Assembly: GCA_905216195.1 (NCBI GenBank)
Contig: CAJMSX010000031.1
Location: 1 to 41,822 of the forward strand
Origin: an uncultured bacterium
GTDB lineage: Bacteria; Bacteroidota; Bacteroidia; Bacteroidales; Marinifilaceae
Direction of reading: 5' to 3'
DNA: 41,822 bases
This document shows, piece by piece, positions 16,787-24,211 of this stretch (positions are counted from its first letter, which is position 1; every line of letters starts with the position of its first letter). The notes under the pieces were generated by a model, which worked only from the letters and a program-made list of their open reading frames with translations, was not told where the DNA came from and ran no database searches. Made by a program: the position numbers and the translations under genes.

Positions 16787-17568
16787 AAAGAGTGGATCAT
16801 CCTTTATTTCCCTATTACCGGTTTGACTCTCTGTCCGTCCGGACGGATATTTTGCACTTTGTATCGTCTTCCGCCCGGGATATCGGTTTTTCCGATTTAA
16901 ACAAACCGGTAAATACATATGCCAACCGTTGTGTGTTAGCTACTGCGGTAGGTTTTCGTCCCGAGCAATGGGTGTTGGGACAGCAGGTACATTCTTCCCA
17001 TGTCGCTATAGTGGACGAAAGGGATTGCGGACGGGGAGTAAAAGAACGGGAAAGCCGCTTGCCGGAAACCGATGCTTTGATAACGGACCGGACCGGTATA
17101 TGCCTGATGGTCATGGCTGCGGATTGTGTCCCCTTGTTGTTATATGATCCGGTGAGGAGAGTGATCGCTGCCGTACATGCGGGATGGAGAGGAACGGCTG
17201 CGGGAATTGCCGGGAAAACCGTAAGATGCATGATCGAAAACCTGGGTTGCCGGGGAGAAAATATTCTGGCCGGCATAGGACCTTCTATCGGGAAATGTTG
17301 TTTTGAAGTCGGAGCGGAAGTGGCGGAGATATTCTGCTCTCATTTCGATAGCCCGCAAGGGATTTTGGAAATCGCCGTTTCAAAGCCGGGAAAATATCGG
17401 GTTGATTTGTGGGAAGCCAATCGCCGGGATTTGGTACGTAACGGGGTGAAACAGGAACATATAGAAATAAGCGGATGGTGTACTTGTTGTCATCCGGAGG
17501 ATTTTTTTTCATACCGGTATCAAGGAGAAAAAGCAGGACGTTTTGGAGCCGGTATTTTGATGAAATAA
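16783..17568 (+). CDS. pgeF: PgeF/YfiH family protein (peptidoglycan editing factor)
   Basis: This 261-residue protein belongs to the YfiH/LACC1 family. The metal-binding triad is present: His70 in QQVHSSHVA, Cys115 in AADCVPLLLYD and His132 in VHAGWRGTAAGI. The end holds CTCCHPEDFFSYR and GRFGAGILMK, both conserved. In E. coli PgeF removes wrongly built UDP-MurNAc-L-Ser, keeping peptidoglycan precursors correct; other family members cleave purine nucleosides. I choose ATG 16783, which overlaps the MurU-like stop (ATGA) and follows a GGAGG; the ATG at 16768 would add five residues. Its place behind a MurNAc kinase/uridylyltransferase pair favours the editing function. Confidence 0.88.
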   Translation: MKRVDHPLFPYYRFDSLSVRTDILHFVSSSARDIGFSDLNKPVNTYANRCVLATAVGFRPEQWVLGQQVHSSHVAIVDERDCGRGVKERESRLPETDALITDRTGICLMVMAADCVPLLLYDPVRRVIAAVHAGWRGTAAGIAGKTVRCMIENLGCRGENILAGIGPSIGKCCFEVGAEVAEIFCSHFDSPQGILEIAVSKPGKYRVDLWEANRRDLVRNGVKQEHIEISGWCTCCHPEDFFSYRYQGEKAGRFGAGILMK

Positions 17569-17570
17569 AA

Positions 17571-17602
17571 AATACCGCAGGGCTTTCAGCCTGCGGCATT
17601 TT
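17571..17602. terminator. Terminator between pgeF and the convergent phosphorylase gene
   Basis: CCGCAGG (17575-17581) pairs with CCTGCGG (17590-17596), flanked by A-rich sequence on the left and CATTTT on the right. It can serve both convergent genes. Confidence 0.75.
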
Positions 17603-17605
17603 CCA

Positions 17606-18421
17606 TTAGAGGTTACCGATAACTTCCCGGAAAAGGGCGGTCATACGAGGTTGAGCCGTATTACCGATGTCCTGGACTTCTTTGTGGTCGGTTTTAATCA
17701 GTTCCGGAGAAGCCGTACTGTTCGTAATGACGGACATGCCGAAACATTCCATATTCATATGGCGGGCCACGATGATTTCCGGTACGGTCGACATGCCGAC
17801 GGCATCTCCTCCGATCACCCGGATCCAGTTGTATTCAGCCGGAGTTTCGAAGGAAGGCCCTTGTAAGCCGGCATATACTCCTTTTTGCAAGGGGATGTCC
17901 AGTTTTGCTGCCGCTCTTTCGGCCAGTTCGATGAGACGGGAACTGTAAGCTCCGGTCATGGCGGGGAAGCGAGGACCGAGTTCGTCTATATTTTTCCCCC
18001 TCAGCGGATGTTCCGGAAATAAATTGATGTGATCGGTAATTATCATGAGATCTCCTACCGCAAAATTCCGGTTTACTCCGCCGGCAGCGTTGGAAACAAA
18101 TAATTGTCTGATTCCCACTTCGTGGAGTACCCGGATGGGGAAGGTTACTTCCTGCATGGAATATCCCTCGTAAAAATGGAAACGTCCCTGCATGGCAATG
18201 ACGTTTTTACCGCCGAATTCTCCGATCAATAAATTTCCTTTGTGTCCTTGTACGGTGGAAACCGGGAAATTCGGAATTCCTGCGTAAGGAATGGTGTGCT
18301 TTACCCGGATGGATTTGCCGAGTTCCCCCAATCCGGTTCCCAGAATAATACCGATCTTATACTCTTCCCCGTCTAAAAAACGGGAAATGTAACGGGCGCT
18401 ATCATTTATTTTTTGCCACAT
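17606..18421 (-). CDS. Purine nucleoside phosphorylase (class I, trimeric type)
   Basis: The enzyme splits purine nucleosides with phosphate to base and ribose-1-phosphate. The 271-residue sequence has GIILGTGLG (24-32, phosphate loop), VQGHKGNLLIG, NAAGGVN (111-117), GPSFETPAE (188-196, base-binding Glu) and GMSVITN with Asn234, the residue that favours 6-oxopurines in class I enzymes. The typical gene names are punA or deoD-II; I leave the symbol open. Its start overlaps the lpxK stop by 20 bp, so it is translated as the last gene of the sppA-lpxK transcript, an odd pairing of salvage and lipid A functions that is probably just operon packing. Confidence 0.92.
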   Translation of the reverse strand: MWQKINDSARYISRFLDGEEYKIGIILGTGLGELGKSIRVKHTIPYAGIPNFPVSTVQGHKGNLLIGEFGGKNVIAMQGRFHFYEGYSMQEVTFPIRVLHEVGIRQLFVSNAAGGVNRNFAVGDLMIITDHINLFPEHPLRGKNIDELGPRFPAMTGAYSSRLIELAERAAAKLDIPLQKGVYAGLQGPSFETPAEYNWIRVIGGDAVGMSTVPEIIVARHMNMECFGMSVITNSTASPELIKTDHKEVQDIGNTAQPRMTALFREVIGNL

Positions 18422-19451
18422 AGTTTTTTAGTTCGTTGATTAATACTTCTTTTTTATTTAAAAATACCGGTTCGATCGGTATATAATATATTTTTTTCCG
18501 GATTTTTTCCGGTAATTCACAACCCATCAAGCGAACAGCATCTTTTTCAGTAGTAAAGATGTATTTTTCGGAATGGTAAATTGCATCGAATTCCGTTTCA
18601 ATATGACGGATATCCTTTATACTGAAATGATGGTGATCCGGGTACCGAATTTCCGTAATATTTTGGGTATAGGTTTGTAAATGCCGCACAAAGGGTTCCG
18701 GCCGGGCGATGCCCGTCACACAAAGAATGCCGGTTCCCGGTTGTACTTCCACCGTGGCTTGTCCCGGCAGCAGTCCCCGGGGAGAGCCGTATTGCATTTG
18801 GGTGAAAAACAATTGTTGATACGGCTTTATTTTCAGGTGTTTGAAAATGATTCTTTTCTCGATTGGTGTAATGTTTCCGGGACATTTGGAAACGATGATA
18901 TAGTCGGCTCTTTTTAAAGCGGCCGGAGTTTCCCGGAGACGTCCGGAAGGTAACAAACAATCTTTGTATACGGGCCGGTTGTAATCTGTGAGCAAAATGT
19001 TTTTACCGGCTTTCACATACCGGTGTTGAAAAGCGTCGTCCAGCACAATGACTTGGGGCGGTTGGGGAAGGGCGAGCAAATGCTCGATGCCCCGTACCCG
19101 TTTCTCGTCTACGGCAACCAGTATATTCGGAAATTTCCGTTTGATTTGCATCGGTTCGTCGCCGATCTCTTCCGCCGTGGATGAATCGTCCGCCAGCACG
19201 AATCCGGATGTACGGCGTTTATAGCCCCGACTGAGGCAAGCCACCCGATAGTCCTTTTGCAATTCGGACAATATAAGTTCGGTATGAGGTGTTTTTCCCG
19301 TACCTCCCACTGTAATATTACCGACACAAATAACGGGTATACCGAATTCTTTCGACTTCAGTATCCCGGTATTGAAGAAAAAATTTCTTATCCCTACAGC
19401 CAGGCCGTAGAGCATACTCAGTGGCAGTAATAGAATTTTTACAAGAGCCAT
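18402..19451 (-). CDS. lpxK: Tetraacyldisaccharide 4'-kinase
   Basis: LpxK phosphorylates the 4' position of the lipid A disaccharide at the inner membrane. The 349-residue protein has the N-terminal membrane-binding helix (about 5-28) and the LpxK Walker A GNITVGGTGKTP (44-55). It also has the DDAFQHR block (about 136-142), with the second-shell Asp and His needed for catalysis, and the ITDYNRP-like LLTDYNRPVYKDCLLPSGRLRE segment, here opening with LLTD. It lies 21 bp after sppA. Bacteroidota often remove the 4'-phosphate later, but the kinase step is still needed for Kdo transfer by WaaA, which is also encoded in this window. Confidence 0.96.
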   Translation of the reverse strand: MALVKILLLPLSMLYGLAVGIRNFFFNTGILKSKEFGIPVICVGNITVGGTGKTPHTELILSELQKDYRVACLSRGYKRRTSGFVLADDSSTAEEIGDEPMQIKRKFPNILVAVDEKRVRGIEHLLALPQPPQVIVLDDAFQHRYVKAGKNILLTDYNRPVYKDCLLPSGRLRETPAALKRADYIIVSKCPGNITPIEKRIIFKHLKIKPYQQLFFTQMQYGSPRGLLPGQATVEVQPGTGILCVTGIARPEPFVRHLQTYTQNITEIRYPDHHHFSIKDIRHIETEFDAIYHSEKYIFTTEKDAVRLMGCELPEKIRKKIYYIPIEPVFLNKKEVLINELKNYVAKNK

Positions 19452-19472
19452 ACGGTACGGTATATAACGCCT

Positions 19473-21272
19473 TTAATTCAGTGTGAGGTCATAAGGGATA
19501 CGAGCTACGGGGCCTTGCGGAATAGTCAGGTGATTCCGGAGATTCCTGAAGGTTTCGTAGTATTCTCCCCCTTCGCTTCGTAAAGTCCGTTCACGTATGG
19601 AAGCAGAGAAACTACCGATTAATTCCTGAAAGAAATCTTTTTCCAACGGATATTCGACAATTCTGTATTTTTCCATACCGGCTTTATCAGCTGCTATTTT
19701 TATCGCATCTTCCATACCTCCCAATACATCGACCAGACCGACTTTCAGGGCGTCTTCCCCGGTCCATACTCTACCTTGAGCGATTTCGTGCACTTCGTCC
19801 CGGGTCATATGTCTTCCCGTTGCTACCCGGTTTAGGAAAGTTTCATATCCCTTTTCAATGTATTTTTGTAATACGTTCTTTTCGTAAGAAGTAAGCGGAC
19901 GGTTGCTGATGGGCAAAGGAAGCGGATATCCTCCTCCGAAATCACTGTGTTCATTGGTTTTTACCACACTAGCGGTAATGCCGAGTTTATCTTTGAACAA
20001 TTTTTCACCGGTAAAGAATTGTCCGTAGATGCCGATGGAGCCGGTAAGGGTCATCGGGTCGGCTACAATGGTGTCGGCTGCACAGGAAATATAATATCCT
20101 CCCGAAGCTGCTACATTCCCCATAGAAACGATAAAGGGTTTTTCCTGGGCTGCCAACGTTACTTCTCTCCAAATAATATCGGACACTAAAGCGCTGCCTC
20201 CGGGGGAATTGACACGTAATACCAAGGCTTTGACGCTTTTGTCTTCTCGGGCTTTCCGGATGCTCTGAGCCAATTCCGGACCGATACTGTTGTCGGATTG
20301 CGTCAATCCGATTTCCCCCGTTGCATATATAAGGGCGATTTTATCTTTGATAAATTCGGCCTTCCCGGGGAGAGAGGCATTTTCATACTCTTTTAAAGTG
20401 GCGATATTCAACTTGGCGCTTTCGGGAAGCCCGCATCTTTTTTTCAACAGTTGAATCATTTGATCTTCGTATAAGCAATCGTCGTAAAGTTTGTAGGCTT
20501 TTTCCTCTGCTGTGGAGCGGAAATCGAAATGGTTCGCCAGCCAGTTCAGGGTATCTGTCGAAATATGCCGGCTGTCGGAAATTCCTTTCAACATATTCCC
20601 CCAGATGGATTTCAAATAGGTTTCGATCTGTGTACGGTTCGAGGGACTCATTTCGGTTTGAGTAAAAGGTTCTACAGCGGACTTGTATTTGCCGACTTTT
20701 ACGATCTCCACTTTCAAACCGATTTTATCCAGCATCTCCTTGTAGAAAAAGGTGACACCTCCCATACCGGCAAGCATAACCGGAGTTTCCGGATTGACGA
20801 AGACACTGTCTGCTACCGTGGCCAGATAATAACTCCTTTGGGAATATCCCAGATTGGTATAACTATAGATGAATTTACCGCTTTTCTTGAATTCTGCCAG
20901 AGCGTTACGGATTTCCTCTGTAGTAGCCATGGCGCCGAAATTGGACTGAATATCGGTTAAATCGAGATAAATCCCTTTGATGCGGTCGTCTTTGGCCGCT
21001 TTTTTGATGCTTTGAAGTATTTTATTCAGCCCGAGGGAAGTAGTCGGTTTCAGGGATAAAAAATCGAAGTTTTGGAACGGATTGGAGGGAGTCCGGTCGG
21101 ATATACTGCCGTTTAACTTCATGAGCAGTACACTGTTATTTTTAATAACTACGGGTTTATCTCCCAAGGTGGCCATAGCTCCGATCATTCCGAAAAGAAG
21201 GAAGATAAGCAGGGCCTGAACGATAATGACACCGACGATGGTGGCGAGCGTATACTTTAAAAAGTTTTTCAT
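19473..21272 (-). CDS. sppA: Signal peptide peptidase SppA, 67K type
   Basis: SppA is a membrane-anchored serine protease that degrades cleaved signal peptides. I start it at the ATG at 21272 (MKNFLKYTLATIVGVIIVQALL), which gives 599 residues with one N-terminal membrane helix; the longer open frame to 21341 runs past the promoter and has no support. Two tandem S49 folds are present as in E. coli SppA. The catalytic Lys197 is in GKYKSAVEPF in the N-terminal half and Ser390 in GNVAASGGYY in the C-terminal half. The block RVNSPGGS precedes it. The gene opens a leftward sppA-lpxK-pnp transcript. Confidence 0.93.
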   Translation of the reverse strand: MKNFLKYTLATIVGVIIVQALLIFLLFGMIGAMATLGDKPVVIKNNSVLLMKLNGSISDRTPSNPFQNFDFLSLKPTTSLGLNKILQSIKKAAKDDRIKGIYLDLTDIQSNFGAMATTEEIRNALAEFKKSGKFIYSYTNLGYSQRSYYLATVADSVFVNPETPVMLAGMGGVTFFYKEMLDKIGLKVEIVKVGKYKSAVEPFTQTEMSPSNRTQIETYLKSIWGNMLKGISDSRHISTDTLNWLANHFDFRSTAEEKAYKLYDDCLYEDQMIQLLKKRCGLPESAKLNIATLKEYENASLPGKAEFIKDKIALIYATGEIGLTQSDNSIGPELAQSIRKAREDKSVKALVLRVNSPGGSALVSDIIWREVTLAAQEKPFIVSMGNVAASGGYYISCAADTIVADPMTLTGSIGIYGQFFTGEKLFKDKLGITASVVKTNEHSDFGGGYPLPLPISNRPLTSYEKNVLQKYIEKGYETFLNRVATGRHMTRDEVHEIAQGRVWTGEDALKVGLVDVLGGMEDAIKIAADKAGMEKYRIVEYPLEKDFFQELIGSFSASIRERTLRSEGGEYYETFRNLRNHLTIPQGPVARIPYDLTLN

Positions 21273-21310
21273 AAAATATGATTTATAAATTAATTTTAAA
21301 ACACTATTCA

Positions 21311-21341
21311 CAAATGTAGCCATATAATTTTTTTGGCACAA
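21311..21341 (-). promoter_or_regulatory. sppA promoter
   Basis: On the minus strand TTG (21339-21341), 20 bp, TACATTTG (21311-21318). The predicted start is about 21304, so the longer sppA frame to 21341 cannot be translated from this transcript, supporting the ATG at 21272. It overlaps the murA promoter. Confidence 0.7.
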
Positions 21342-21363
21342 TATTAAAAGCCGGTTATTTTTG
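21332..21363 (+). promoter_or_regulatory. murA promoter
   Basis: TTTG (21332-21335), 20 bp, TATTTTTG (21356-21363) matches both consensus elements. The leader would be about 70 nt. The -33 element lies inside the sppA promoter footprint on the other strand. Confidence 0.75.
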
Positions 21364-21439
21364 TACGGATTGTTTTTTTTGGTAGTTTTACGAACGTAGT
21401 TTTTTAAAATCGAGTAAAATTTTTAAAAATGAACATCAT

Positions 21440-22747
21440 ATGAGCAGATTTGTGATCACCGGAGGAAGAAGATTAAAAGGCACACTTTGTCCCCAGGGAG
21501 CCAAAAACGAGGCATTACAAGTGATTTGTGCCTGTTTGCTTACCCAGGAAGAAGTCGTTATTACGAATGTGCCGGAAATATTGGATGTGCTGAAACTGAT
21601 CGAATTGTTGCAAGGTCTGGGGGTTAAAGTGGAACATCCCGCTCATGGAGAGTATTCGTTTTTAGCTTCGGAAATCAATTTCGATTATCTGCACACGGAG
21701 GATTTTTATCATAAAGCGGTCAGTTTACGGGGATCTATTATGATTCTGGGACCCTTGTTGGCTATTCACGGTTGCGGTTTGGTTCCTAAACCCGGGGGGG
21801 ATAAAATCGGTCGTCGCCGTTTGGATACCCATTTCCTGGGGTTTGAAAAACTGGGAGCTACTTTTGAATATGATGCGCTGAACGGCTGTTTTAAGGCCTC
21901 TGCTTCCCAGTTGCACGGAAACTATATGCTTTTGGACGAAGCCTCGGTGACCGGTACGGCGAATATTATTATGGCCGCTGTGCTGGCCGAGGGGACAACG
22001 ACTATTTACAATGCTGCCTGTGAGCCTTATGTTCAACAATTGTGTTTGATGTTGAACGCTATGGGAGCCAAAATATCCGGATTGGCTTCCAATTTGCTGA
22101 CGATAGAGGGAGTAAAGGAATTACACGGTTGCCGTCATCGTTGTCTGCCGGATATGATCGAGGTCGGCAGTTATATCGGTTTAGCCGCCATGACCCGGTC
22201 TGAGATCACGGTTAAAAATGTAAATATACGACAGTTGGGCATTATTCCCAATGCTTTCCGCCGCCTGGGAGTAAGGGTGGAGGAACGGGATGACGATTTG
22301 TATATACCCCGGCAGGAACATTATATGATAGAAGATTTTATCGACGGCTCGATTTTGACCATAGCCGATGCACCCTGGCCCGGGCTTACGCCCGATTTGT
22401 TGAGCGTGTTTTTGGTGGTAGCCACCCAGGCAAAAGGGAGCGTCCTTATTCATCAGAAAATGTTCGAGAGCCGTCTTTTCTTTGTTGACAAACTGATCGA
22501 TATGGGTGCCAAAATTATTCTGTGCGACCCGCACCGGGCGACGGTGATCGGACAGAATCACGAGTCACAGCTCAGAGCTACTAAAATGACTTCTCCGGAT
22601 ATACGGGCCGGAATCGCTTTGTTGATTGCCGCTCTTTCGGCTCAAGGAACCAGCTCGATTCACAATATCGACCAAATCGACCGGGGGTACGAACACATAG
22701 ACGAAAAATTGAATGCTATCGGAGCTGAAATCGTGAGATACAATTGA
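21440..22747 (+). CDS. murA: UDP-N-acetylglucosamine 1-carboxyvinyltransferase with Asp at the active-site Cys position
   Basis: MurA makes the first committed peptidoglycan precursor from UDP-GlcNAc and PEP. The 435-residue protein has the EPSP-synthase-like double fold, GAKNEAL with Lys22, SVTGTANIIMAAVLAEG, and the late block WPGLTPDLLSVF with the general-base Asp. The active-site loop reads PKPGGDKIGRRRLD, with Asp121 where E. coli has Cys115. Asp-type MurA enzymes (Mycobacterium, Chlamydia) are active but not alkylated by fosfomycin, so intrinsic fosfomycin resistance at the target is expected. From memory Bacteroides MurA shares this Asp. It has its own strong promoter and is monocistronic. 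Confidence 0.95.
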   Translation: MSRFVITGGRRLKGTLCPQGAKNEALQVICACLLTQEEVVITNVPEILDVLKLIELLQGLGVKVEHPAHGEYSFLASEINFDYLHTEDFYHKAVSLRGSIMILGPLLAIHGCGLVPKPGGDKIGRRRLDTHFLGFEKLGATFEYDALNGCFKASASQLHGNYMLLDEASVTGTANIIMAAVLAEGTTTIYNAACEPYVQQLCLMLNAMGAKISGLASNLLTIEGVKELHGCRHRCLPDMIEVGSYIGLAAMTRSEITVKNVNIRQLGIIPNAFRRLGVRVEERDDDLYIPRQEHYMIEDFIDGSILTIADAPWPGLTPDLLSVFLVVATQAKGSVLIHQKMFESRLFFVDKLIDMGAKIILCDPHRATVIGQNHESQLRATKMTSPDIRAGIALLIAALSAQGTSSIHNIDQIDRGYEHIDEKLNAIGAEIVRYN

Positions 22748-22825
22748 GACCTCTCCTTTGAAATCTCAGCGGGTAGGGGCCTTTTTCCCCGAAGTTCATC
22801 CGGACTGGATAGACCGGGCGAGCGG

Positions 22826-23317
22826 TTATCGGTTACTCTGTTTTTTTACCGCCAGCGAATCGGGACTTTCCGATAAGAGGACGGAGATTTTTTTATGGAG
22901 GACGGGATGTTCGAAATCAGGCATTATTTCTTCTAAAGGGACCAATACGAAATTACGTTCCTGCAGACGCGGGTGGGGTACGGTAAGTTCCGGGGACCGG
23001 ATAATCAGCGATTCGCAGAATAAAATATCGATATCGATGGTCCGGGAAGCATAACGGACGTGGGCCGTACGGATACGCCCCAAAGCGTGTTCCGTTTCCT
23101 GGCAGATCTGCAAAAAGGCGTGCGGAAGAAGTGGGGTTTCGAAAACCGCTACCTGATTGATAAACATCTCTTTACTTTCGAAGCCCCAGGGAGCTGTTTC
23201 ATACAGTGAAGAAATCATTTTTATCCGGCCTGCTCGTTCTTCCAATAAAGTGAGAGCATCCCGGATCAATTGGAATTTATCTCCTGAATTACTTCCTAGA
23301 ATGACTGTAATCTGCAT
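22826..23317 (-). CDS. folK: 2-amino-4-hydroxy-6-hydroxymethyldihydropteridine pyrophosphokinase
   Basis: HPPK transfers pyrophosphate from ATP to 6-hydroxymethyl-dihydropterin in folate synthesis. The 163-residue sequence has the start VILGSNSGDK, the SSLYETAPWGF loop (pterin site), FINQVAVFET, and the signature RTIDIDIL (92-99) with the two metal-binding Asp (95, 97), followed by VPHPRLQERNFVLVPLEEI. Length is normal. It follows the DUF4290 gene by 17 bp and is probably cotranscribed with it. Only folK is here; folB and folP are not adjacent. Confidence 0.96.
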   Translation of the reverse strand: MQITVILGSNSGDKFQLIRDALTLLEERAGRIKMISSLYETAPWGFESKEMFINQVAVFETPLLPHAFLQICQETEHALGRIRTAHVRYASRTIDIDILFCESLIIRSPELTVPHPRLQERNFVLVPLEEIMPDFEHPVLHKKISVLLSESPDSLAVKKQSNR

Positions 23318-23334
23318 AGGATCAGGCTATGCGT

Positions 23335-24012
23335 TTAGTATTGCTTTTTATGATAGGGATGATTTCCGTTACTATTCCCGTTAGTGTTGTCTCTTTTGAT
23401 AATTTTCGGGTTGGAAGGTTTGCCTTGCATCGGTTTGTTGGAGCTGGGTTTACTTTTCTTTTGAAGTAATTCTTTCGGGTTGGAAAGAGTCATACCTTCC
23501 GGTAAGATAATTTGGCTACCATAATAGGTATTGATGTCGTTGTAAATTTGTTCGTCTTCTACACTGTCTTTGTTCCAGGTGAGGAACGATTTTTTCATGT
23601 GATTGGCTGTGAGTACGATCAGGGCTCTTTTTTGTTCGGGATCCTCGGTTTCCTTGATTTTTTCGATTAATTTTTCAACCAGCTTTCCGTAGTGACGCCA
23701 CCTGATGTGGTTGCTGCTGTAGCTCAATTTTTGCGGTTTAGCGTTGATTTTTTCCAGAGAAGGAAGGGGGTAGGGCGTTTCGATATCCAATTTAAATTCT
23801 GACATAATGGCTAAATGATCCCATAATTTATGGCGGAAATCCGGGACGTCCCGCAAATGCGGATAAAGATTTCCCATAACGTCGATGATGGTTTTTGCCG
23901 CTTTGGTACGTTCTTCCCGGTCTTCGATTGTCATAATGTGATCTACCATTTTTTGTATATTCCGGCCATATTCCGGAAGAAGTAATTTTTTCTTTTGGGT
24001 ATTGTATTCCAT
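23335..24012 (-). CDS. DUF4290 family protein
   Basis: This 225-residue cytosolic protein starts MEYNTQKKKLLLPEYGRNIQKMVDH, the conserved opening of DUF4290, a family limited to Bacteroidota. The body is mostly alpha-helical, with LYPHLRDVPDFRHKLWDHL and YSSNHIRWRHYGKLVEKLI as the best conserved parts. The last 45 residues are basic, Asn/Ser-rich low complexity with a His/Lys end, typical of a disordered tail that may bind nucleic acid. No function is known. In this lineage it commonly sits near murA and folK, as here. Confidence 0.85.
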   Translation of the reverse strand: MEYNTQKKKLLLPEYGRNIQKMVDHIMTIEDREERTKAAKTIIDVMGNLYPHLRDVPDFRHKLWDHLAIMSEFKLDIETPYPLPSLEKINAKPQKLSYSSNHIRWRHYGKLVEKLIEKIKETEDPEQKRALIVLTANHMKKSFLTWNKDSVEDEQIYNDINTYYGSQIILPEGMTLSNPKELLQKKSKPSSNKPMQGKPSNPKIIKRDNTNGNSNGNHPYHKKQY

Positions 24013-24211
24013 TCTCGGGGGTATTAAGTGAAGCCCGGCGTAGCCATACGCTCTAGCTTTATTTAATATGTCAATAAGTTGTTTGTATCGCTATTGTATT
24101 TTGCTGTTTTTAGGAAAACTCCGGGAAAGTCTGAAAAAGGGTTTGCCGGAGAGCATCTGCTAAGACAATTATGGGACAAAGATAAGTTTTTTCCTTATTC
24201 CACCCTATATT
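24013..24211 (-). promoter_or_regulatory. Spacer with a possible DUF4290-folK promoter
   Basis: On the minus strand TATCTTTG (24177-24184) matches the -7 element, but there is no -33 element at the right distance. It would give a leader of about 160 nt. The plus-strand frame across this spacer is not supported. Confidence 0.4.

Noticed and set aside
21273..21341. N-terminal extension of sppA
   Set aside because: It would start upstream of the predicted transcription start and place 23 residues before a normal signal anchor.
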